Assembly (NCBI RefSeq): GCF_000512585.2
Contig: NC_089244.1
Location: 1,178,001 to 1,242,000, forward strand
Reading direction: 5' to 3'
Origin: Kwoniella bestiolae CBS 10118
Lineage: Eukaryota > Basidiomycota > Tremellomycetes > Tremellales > Cryptococcaceae
DNA length: 64,000 nt
The position numbers were made by a program, and so were the translations under genes. Each line of letters starts with the position of its first letter. Positions within the stretch are counted from its first letter, which is position 1. Shown here piece after piece: positions 57,852 through 64,000 of the stretch. Under the pieces are notes generated by a model that saw nothing but the letters and a program-made list of their open reading frames with translations, was not told the DNA's origin and did not search any database.

Positions 57852-60187
57852 TTAATCCCTCTTCTCCGTTAGCGGATTCATCTTCTCAACCCTCGGCGTC
57901 TCCATCCCCTCTACCAAATCGTCCACCCACCCTCTATCAGGACTATTGAACCCATTACCCATACCCTCCCCTGCATCTGCATACGGCGGATTATCCAGCG
58001 CATGTTTGACCCATCTTAGATCACTCGAATCCCGCTCATCCTCAGGTGGGGGCGGTACCTTCCCATCTATCGAGGGGGAAGGAGGAGAAATCTTGAATCT
58101 CGGTGTGGGTGGGGGAGATTTTTTGCTTTTCGCTGAGGAGGGTACAGCAGATAGTTTGCCTCGTTTTTCCAGGCCCTTTCGGAGGGATCGTCGACCGCCG
58201 AAATGGAAGAATCCCATTGTGAGTAGTACGAGGATATGGGTGTACCACCACATCCTGTTCCACGCTACTAGGCAATCTTTGAATCCGAGTAGTATGAAGG
58301 CACAGGCCGTATAGTTGAGTGTGAGCTGAACGACGATTCGCCCGACTAGGTCATACGCCCTCTTTGCGATGGTAGGAGGGGCGGTTTCGGGAGAGGGCAG
58401 GAAGTACGGTCGGACGAATCGGCGGAATTGTCGACCTAGCGAGGTCAAGACACCTCCAAGAACGAAAGCGACTATAATAACAGTAAGCTTGACCGTCGTG
58501 GAGAGATGAAGCATGACGACGATAGCTCACGATAATATCCCGGGTCTATACCATGCTATCATATGAGAAGTATGAGCTGATTCCTCGCACAGGGATTTAC
58601 GGAGAGACAACTCACCCAAAAAGCAGAAGTCACAAAAGTAGCCATACTCTGCTTGGTACCAGGCTTCTTCCCCTTCTTCGTCAATCTCTTGTACACGACA
58701 TCTCTGAGCCAGACCTGTGTAACCCGTGTCATCAGCTACACCTTCACGTCAACATGTGCAGCACACTCACGTTGGTCCTACAATTCCAACTATCGAACAA
58801 GACCTTGAAGCTCGGTGCAGTCTCTATCGAGATGATATTTATATTCCTAACTCTGTTCCAAAGTGTTCTACCGGTCTTAGGATCATATCCATTAAATCCT
58901 ATTCCAGTGAGAATGCATGCTCCCTGAACCGGATACTCCTCATCAGCTATGTTTTTACGAAGTTGCCCGTTCAGAAGCCAGCTAAATATGGGTGAACTCA
59001 CCTCAGACAAACTCCAAACAGCATAATATTTGGTTCTAGCCAAGAAACCAGCCAATTGTACGAAACCCAATTGTTGGAGATGCGTCCATTTATACCAATC
59101 GGAGGTCAAGATCCTCTCATAAGCGAACTTAGAACCGTACGAAGCGTATATCCCGAGGAAGATCAAGCCAATAACCAGATGAAGGTACGCAACCCTCTTT
59201 CTACCGTAGGGTAGTCTCTTCTTAGCTGCTTTGGCTTGTTCGGCGGATGATCCTGGAGGAGGGACTCTGTAGATGGTATGGTGGACTAGGGAATCGTATG
59301 TTGCGTAGTCGAATGAAGGGCCTGGTAGGATGGAGGGGAAGAAGAGACTGTACAGTTGTGTTGGGCATTAGCTATGCATTCATACCGAATGTACGTATGA
59401 GATTTTAGCTTACCAGTATCCCAAGAATGCTAAGGGATCAGGTAGCTTGGTCAATCTAGTTTCTAGCTGACTTGCATCGAGATTCTACAGATATGAAAGT
59501 ATCAGCTTGTACCATCCGAGAGGGAACTCGGCTCAAATTAGCTTACCTCTGTGCGCTGTTTCCCATCATGTACGTTCCAAGCGAAGGTAGTCAATTTCAT
59601 AGCCAAAACCATTTGACTCCCTGTGATTTCGATAGCAGACGCCGAAGTACCGATGATATGTCGATGTATGTGACTATATGGATGTGCGTAAGCTTAATCC
59701 CTCGATTGACTTAAGATGTCAGCTTACTTGTAAAGTAGATGACCCATTACGAAACTAGACACAGAATCAGCTGTTCGCCTTTCTCCTATTGGAAAATCTA
59801 CACAACTGCCAGTTGACTCACGTGAACGATATCCAAGGCATGTTCTTTCCATTGATAGTAGCAGCTATGATGTACGTCCCAGTTATACTGAACAAGAGAT
59901 GTAACATCCCGGTCCTCATTTCTAGTAAGAACACCACTACGAATGTGGATACCACCACCGAGAACAGGTGAGCGATGTATGGTTTCGAGGGAGGAAGTCT
60001 GACATAGAGGGAGCCGAGGGGGTAAGATATCAACAGTGAGAATATGAGCTACGTCGTCGAAGTCTTGATCAGCTGGACCCTCGCCGTGACCGTGAGCTGA
60101 GGAAGGGGATGATGGACACACCTTGAGCTGGTCAGGTGGAGCGCCGAGCAGCTCTGAGCCTTTGACGAAGAGTGGGTCCCAGAACAT
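57852..60187 (-). CDS. ALE1: Lysophospholipid acyltransferase, MBOAT (Ale1/Lpt1 type)
   Basis: ATG 60187: MFWDPLFVKGSELLGAPPD. A polytopic membrane enzyme of the endoplasmic reticulum that re-acylates lysophospholipids. Signatures: VRLPPSKPYIAHLFSVVVST, multiple hydrophobic helices, YVPSITGTYII-like segment around HLLFSITGTYIIAATI, GFVQLAGFLARTKYYAVWSL, GIGFNGYDPKTGRTLWNRVR, FKVLFDSWNCRTNVWLRDVV (MBOAT active-site Asn region), YKRLTKKGKKPGTKQSMATF and WHGIDPGYY (catalytic His). The C-terminus is Pro/Ser-rich (SKSKKSPPPTPRFKISPPSP) and ends at 57852. At least seven exons. Length and order match Ale1. Confidence 0.93.
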
Positions 60188-60470
60188 TGCTTATGCGGAT
60201 TTGAGGGAACAGGTGGGTATAGTGAGGTGGTATATGATGAAGTAGGATAAAGAGAGAAATGAAGCGAAAGAGAGAACAGCAAGATGCTGCTCGACGTCAT
60301 GTCATGTTTCCTAAGTCACCATCAAAACGTGGTTCATAAACTACAACGCACAGACCTCCACCTACCACATTACTCGTATTTTTCGGTCCATGCCCATCAG
60401 CTTAAACCATTTTTATCTCTGTCATCTGTTCTCTGTTTATGCATCTACAATAAAAGAGTATCATTGCAAG

Positions 60471-62242
60471 ATGACGACAGCTCAAGCATCAACCAGCAGC
60501 ACAACCAAGAAGAAGATCTCCCCCCTCACTCGGCCATGTGAGTCCCCAGCTCCCCCACCCCTTCCTCCAATCGAATTCGTACTGACTATTCACATATCGT
60601 ATATAGCCCGTCGACTCCTCTGTCTAGGGATAGAAGGCTCAGCCAACAAACTAGGATGCGGTATAATATCTCATTCCCCTGCTCCATCAGGATCAACCAC
60701 GAAAGTCACTGTGCTATCGAACGTCCGACATACATATATCACCCCACCTGGCGAGGGGTTCTTACCGAGTGATACTGCACGACATCATCGTGATTGGATA
60801 GTAAGGGTGATAGAGGAAGCTATAAGGAAAGCTGGCGTGAGATGGTCAGATATGGACTGTATTGCTTTTACCAAGGGTGAGTCGGCTGTCTCAGACAAGC
60901 AGAAACTCCATTGTCTATTCTATTCTGTGGAAGAGCTGCCAGCTAATCATGGATGATGATGTTACAGGACCCGGTATGGGTACGCCATTACAAGTTGGTG
61001 CATTGGTAGCTAGGACTTTGTCGCTGTTACATGGTATACCATTAGTAGGAGTGAATCATTGTGTAGGACGTGAGTCATACAAAGATTCCCAAGCTGAAGT
61101 TTCAGACTTTACACCAAAAACCCTCTTGTTCGAGGATATCGCTAACTGTGACATTCCAGACATCGAGATGGGCCGTCAGATAACGTCCTCTCACAACCCC
61201 ATCGTCCTCTACGTATCAGGCGGTAACACCCAGGTGATAGCCTACTCTCAACAGCGATACAGGATATTCGGCGAGACTTTGGATATAGCCATCGGAAATT
61301 GTCTGGATAGGTTCGCAAGGGTGATAGGTCTACGGAACGATCCTAGTCCGGGATACAACATTGAGGTGGAAGCTAAGAAGTACGTTTATACGCCTTACAT
61401 CTCGTCGTTTCCCCCTCGACTTATCGAGTATGCCACATACCAGAGAGATTTGACTCGTATCATTGACCTTTTACCCTCTATCTCGCAGAGGGAAGAAGCT
61501 CGTTCCCCTTCCATACGGTACGAAAGGGATGGACGTCTCCCTAGCAGGTATCCTACATTCCGTCGAATCATACACCAAAGATAAGAAATACATCTCGTGG
61601 AACACAATCAACGAGGGGAAGGGGGAAGATGCCATAACGGCATATGATCTTTGTTACTCATTGCAGGAAACTGCATTTGCAATGTTAGTGGAAATTACAG
61701 AGCGGGCGATGGCTCATGTGGGTGCGAGGGACGTATTGATCGTTGGTGGTGTGGGGTGTGAGTGTTGTCTATCCCTTTATCAGTGGCCCATCAGTAATTC
61801 TCCTACATTATACAATACAGTTACTAATACTCCTGATGTTCTCACGTCAATAGGTAATCTGCGACTTCAGGAGATGATGGGCATAATGGCTTCGGAGAGG
61901 AATGGAAGGGTATTCGCGACTGATCAGAGGTAAGTCCGGCTCTATTCTCTGATCAGAAATATGCCTCATTCTCATCCATACCGTAGCGTATGGATCGAAT
62001 ACATACTAACGCCTGTTCTCCCCATGATAGCTTCTGCATAGATAACGGAATCATGATTGCCCAAGCGGGGTTACTAGCATACAGGATGGGTCAAATAACG
62101 CCGCTGGAGAAGACTGGAGTGACGCAGAGGTATGTCACTTGATCATCCATCGGTCTTTTCATCCGATCATAGCAGCTGACTTATTTGGTATGGACTTTGA
62201 AGGTATCGAACAGACGCGGTACACGTTTCATGGCGAGCGTGA
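60471..62242 (+). CDS. KAE1: tRNA threonylcarbamoyladenosine synthase subunit Kae1 (KEOPS)
   Basis: Universal ASKHA-fold enzyme that makes t6A37 on ANN-decoding tRNAs. ATG 60471 (MTTAQASTSSTTKKKISPL). Motifs: LCLGIEGSANKLGCGI, NVRHTYITPPGEGFLPSDTA, HHRDWIVRVIEEA, GPGMGTPLQVGALVARTLSL, VNHCVGHIEMGR (metal-binding HxxxH; the intron falls inside, junction C|ACATCGAG), PIVLYVSGGNTQVIAYS, RYRIFGETLDIAIGNCLDRF, PLPYGTKGMDVSLAGIL, LCYSLQETAFAMLVEITERA, NLRLQEMMGIMASERNGRVF, FCIDNGIMIAQAGLLAYRMG, and the last exon RYRTDAVHVSWRA (stop 62240-62242). All phases I tried agree. Confidence 0.95.
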
Positions 62243-62602
62243 TGGAACAATACTATGTATCTCCCGCATCTGTACTCTTCCACCTACCTTGCACCAAAAT
62301 TCATTGCCCACGTCCATACAATTACGCCTGAGCGATAAAGGCAGCAGCTAATAATCATCGTATCCGAGAGATAAATGCATTTCAACCCAATCTCTTCTCT
62401 TTCTCGCCTATACTCTCAAATCGTACAACCCTTCTTCTTCTTCTTCAACGTCACTCTATGATATTTTGCAGAATTGTAAATGCAGACTTGAAAAAGAGGT
62501 ATTACAAGAACGGAAAAATGCTTTTGTAAAGTAAAGAGAATGGTTGAAATGATCATGGTAATGTGGAATCGAATTTAACCATTCAAGCCCATCTAATGGT
62601 AT
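62243..62602. other. Convergent 3' intergenic region
   Basis: About 360 bp between the ends of KAE1 (+) and the response-regulator gene (-). AT-rich; TTCTTCTTCTTCTTCAAC at 62432-62449. No gene seen. Confidence 0.3.
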
Positions 62603-64000
62603 TTAAAATCCGATCTCTGATTGCGCAAAAAGACAAACATTAGCATCACGCTCCATCCTTTTGATCTGAAGCATGTATATATACTCACTCTTGAATATCG
62701 TATCCAGACTGGACAGCGAGACAGGTTTTACAAGACTACGACCAAATCATGTTCAGTATTCCATACTAATGTCAGAGGCACTCAAACACATCGTTGGGAA
62801 GAAAAGCTCACTATCCATCTACCCCACTTCCAAATGCCTCACGCTTATCATCCTGCGTTGCCAATCCCGTCAAAGCGAAGATCTTCGCACGAGCCTGAAC
62901 AACTTTAATGGGAGGTATGGATACCGGTCGTCCTGGTGGAGGGACAAATGGAATATCCTGGGGTGCATCCCGTCGAGTAGCTTCGATCTTCCGTATGGCC
63001 CGTGTGGCATCATGACCATTCATGACTGGCATGGAGATGTCCATGAGGATGACGCTAAAGCAGGAGAAGGGGTGTTAGCGAGTAAATACCTGCAAGTCAG
63101 ATGATGATGCAGCACTCACTCCCAGTAATTCTGAGGGGTACTTTCAAACAATTCCACCCCAGCCCTTCCATCAACAGCTTCGGCATATTCGAATCCCTAC
63201 GCCCACACCAAAGCAAATCAGCTTAAAAGTAATAACCCTCTCATCCATCAAGGGGAGAAACATAATGGATTGATAGGAGTACCCACCCGCTTCTTCAAAA
63301 ACGCCCCTAATACCCTCCGATTGATAACATTATCCTCCACAACCATGACCCTCGCTGACCTCCCCTTCCTGGGCGTCTCAGTAGGAACAGTAGCAGCCTT
63401 AAGCATGACTCCGCCGTCCGCCAGGGAGATCGTCGATATCGTAGACGTAGGAGAGGCAGACCCCTGCTGAGGCGACGATTGCGCAGTATCATCACTGGCC
63501 ACTGAGCCCGAGGCTACCCGTCGTGGAGCATGGTACGTCATTCCCCTAGGACCGAGGGAGGGTCGGATCACCTGTTGGACCTGTTCGTTCTCCTCCGATC
63601 GTCTGCGCTGTAATGGTAATCTATGGTCTCGGAGGGGCTGAGCGAATCGAACCGACGATAATTCACTGATTGTCGAATTGGATTCTGCCGATGCGCCAGA
63701 AGATCCTCTCGAGATGCTTGGTCTGGAATGGATATCATCTTGCTCGTCGTCGATGTTCACCTGATATTGACCGGGCGATTCATGATGTAACCATTCGATA
63801 GCCTTTTGTAAGCCATTATACAACGAGGTGGGACCAATAGGCTTGAATAGGACTTGACAGAATCCACCGTTCTTGCGTATACTCTCGCAATACTGGTTGA
63901 TCTCCATCCCCCTCACGGCCATGGCGAAGAGTATCGGTTTGTTACTCTTCGTAGCGTACTCATGCAATAATCCCTCATCTTCATTAATCAAGATTATATC
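62603..64000 (-). CDS. Hybrid histidine kinase C-terminus with receiver domains (5' part outside window)
   Basis: Minus-strand gene entering from the right edge. First, a region beginning DIILINEDEGLL, then LFAMAVRGMEINQYCESIRK and QVLFKPIGPTSLYNGLQKAI: a receiver-like fold keeping the Lys (FKP) but with Asn in place of the usual phosphoacceptor Asp. After a long Ser/Arg-rich linker comes a complete receiver: ARVMVVEDNVINRRVLGAFL (acidic pair), the phosphoacceptor DISMPVMNGHDATRAIRKIE, FALTGLATQDDKREAF (Thr/Ser switch), and GVDGYLVKPVSLSSLDTIFK (Lys). Stop at 62603 after KIGF. The kinase core and any sensor lie outside the window. Function by family: multistep phosphorelay signalling (osmotic/stress); exact identity not decidable. 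Confidence 0.8.

Noticed and set aside
1..64000. CRISPR arrays, operon-like defence islands, integrases, transposons or viral genes
   Set aside because: I saw no direct-repeat/spacer arrays, terminal inverted repeats, transposase or reverse-transcriptase motifs. The window is ordinary fungal euchromatin.

Overview
This window is a eukaryotic nuclear contig from a basidiomycete fungus. It most resembles Tremellomycetes (the Cryptococcus/Kwoniella/Tremella side). That placement is an inference from very dense short introns (about 40-120 nt, GTRAGT donors, CTGAC/CTAAC-like branch points just before the acceptor), compact alternating genes, a dispersed single 5S rRNA gene and the overall protein repertoire. 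I saw no transposon, CRISPR array, viral gene or toxin gene.

Layout from left to right: 3' end of an unrecognised gene (+, 1-559); MET22 3'(2'),5'-bisphosphate nucleotidase (-); NAS2/PSMD9 proteasome chaperone (+); MIC26/MIC27 cristae protein (-); a GT61-type glycosyltransferase with 13 or more exons (+, 6129-9057); a large ARID/Swi1-like protein (-); a possible small gene (-, about 14.0-14.6 kb); a complete NoxB-like NADPH oxidase (-, 14886-18039); the ribosome-associated Hsp70 SSB1 (-); a chromodomain protein (-); an Eht1/YheT-like alpha/beta hydrolase (+); a Cys-rich single-pass membrane protein (-); two head-to-head BTB-like paralogues (28.6-30.8 kb).

The right half holds ubiquitin-L40 fusion (-); a mitochondrial enoyl-CoA/methylglutaconyl-CoA hydratase-like gene (+); RSC7/SWP82 (-); a GPI-type GH5 exo-1,3-beta-glucanase (+); an unrecognised gene (+); 5S rRNA (-); GCN5 histone acetyltransferase (+); a 73-codon small gene (+); two tandem unrecognised paralogues (48.4-51.2 kb); a spartin/senescence-domain protein (-); a UDP-glycosyltransferase with apparent lesions (+); an intron-containing tRNA-Arg (-); ALE1 lysophospholipid acyltransferase (-); KAE1 (+); and the 3' end of a hybrid histidine kinase/response regulator (-, runs off the right edge).

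Most genes are unrelated housekeeping functions. Four chromatin genes (Swi1-like, chromodomain, RSC7, GCN5) occur here, but they are not adjacent and are probably coincidental. The points most worth a second look are a 7-nt micro-exon next to a GC-AG intron inside the catalytic DPxDGT motif of MET22, the decaying-looking UDP-glycosyltransferase, the two local duplications of lineage-specific genes, a degenerate receiver in the hybrid kinase, and the NoxB-like oxidase. Exon boundaries were read by eye from splice signals and reading frame; none was tested against transcripts.
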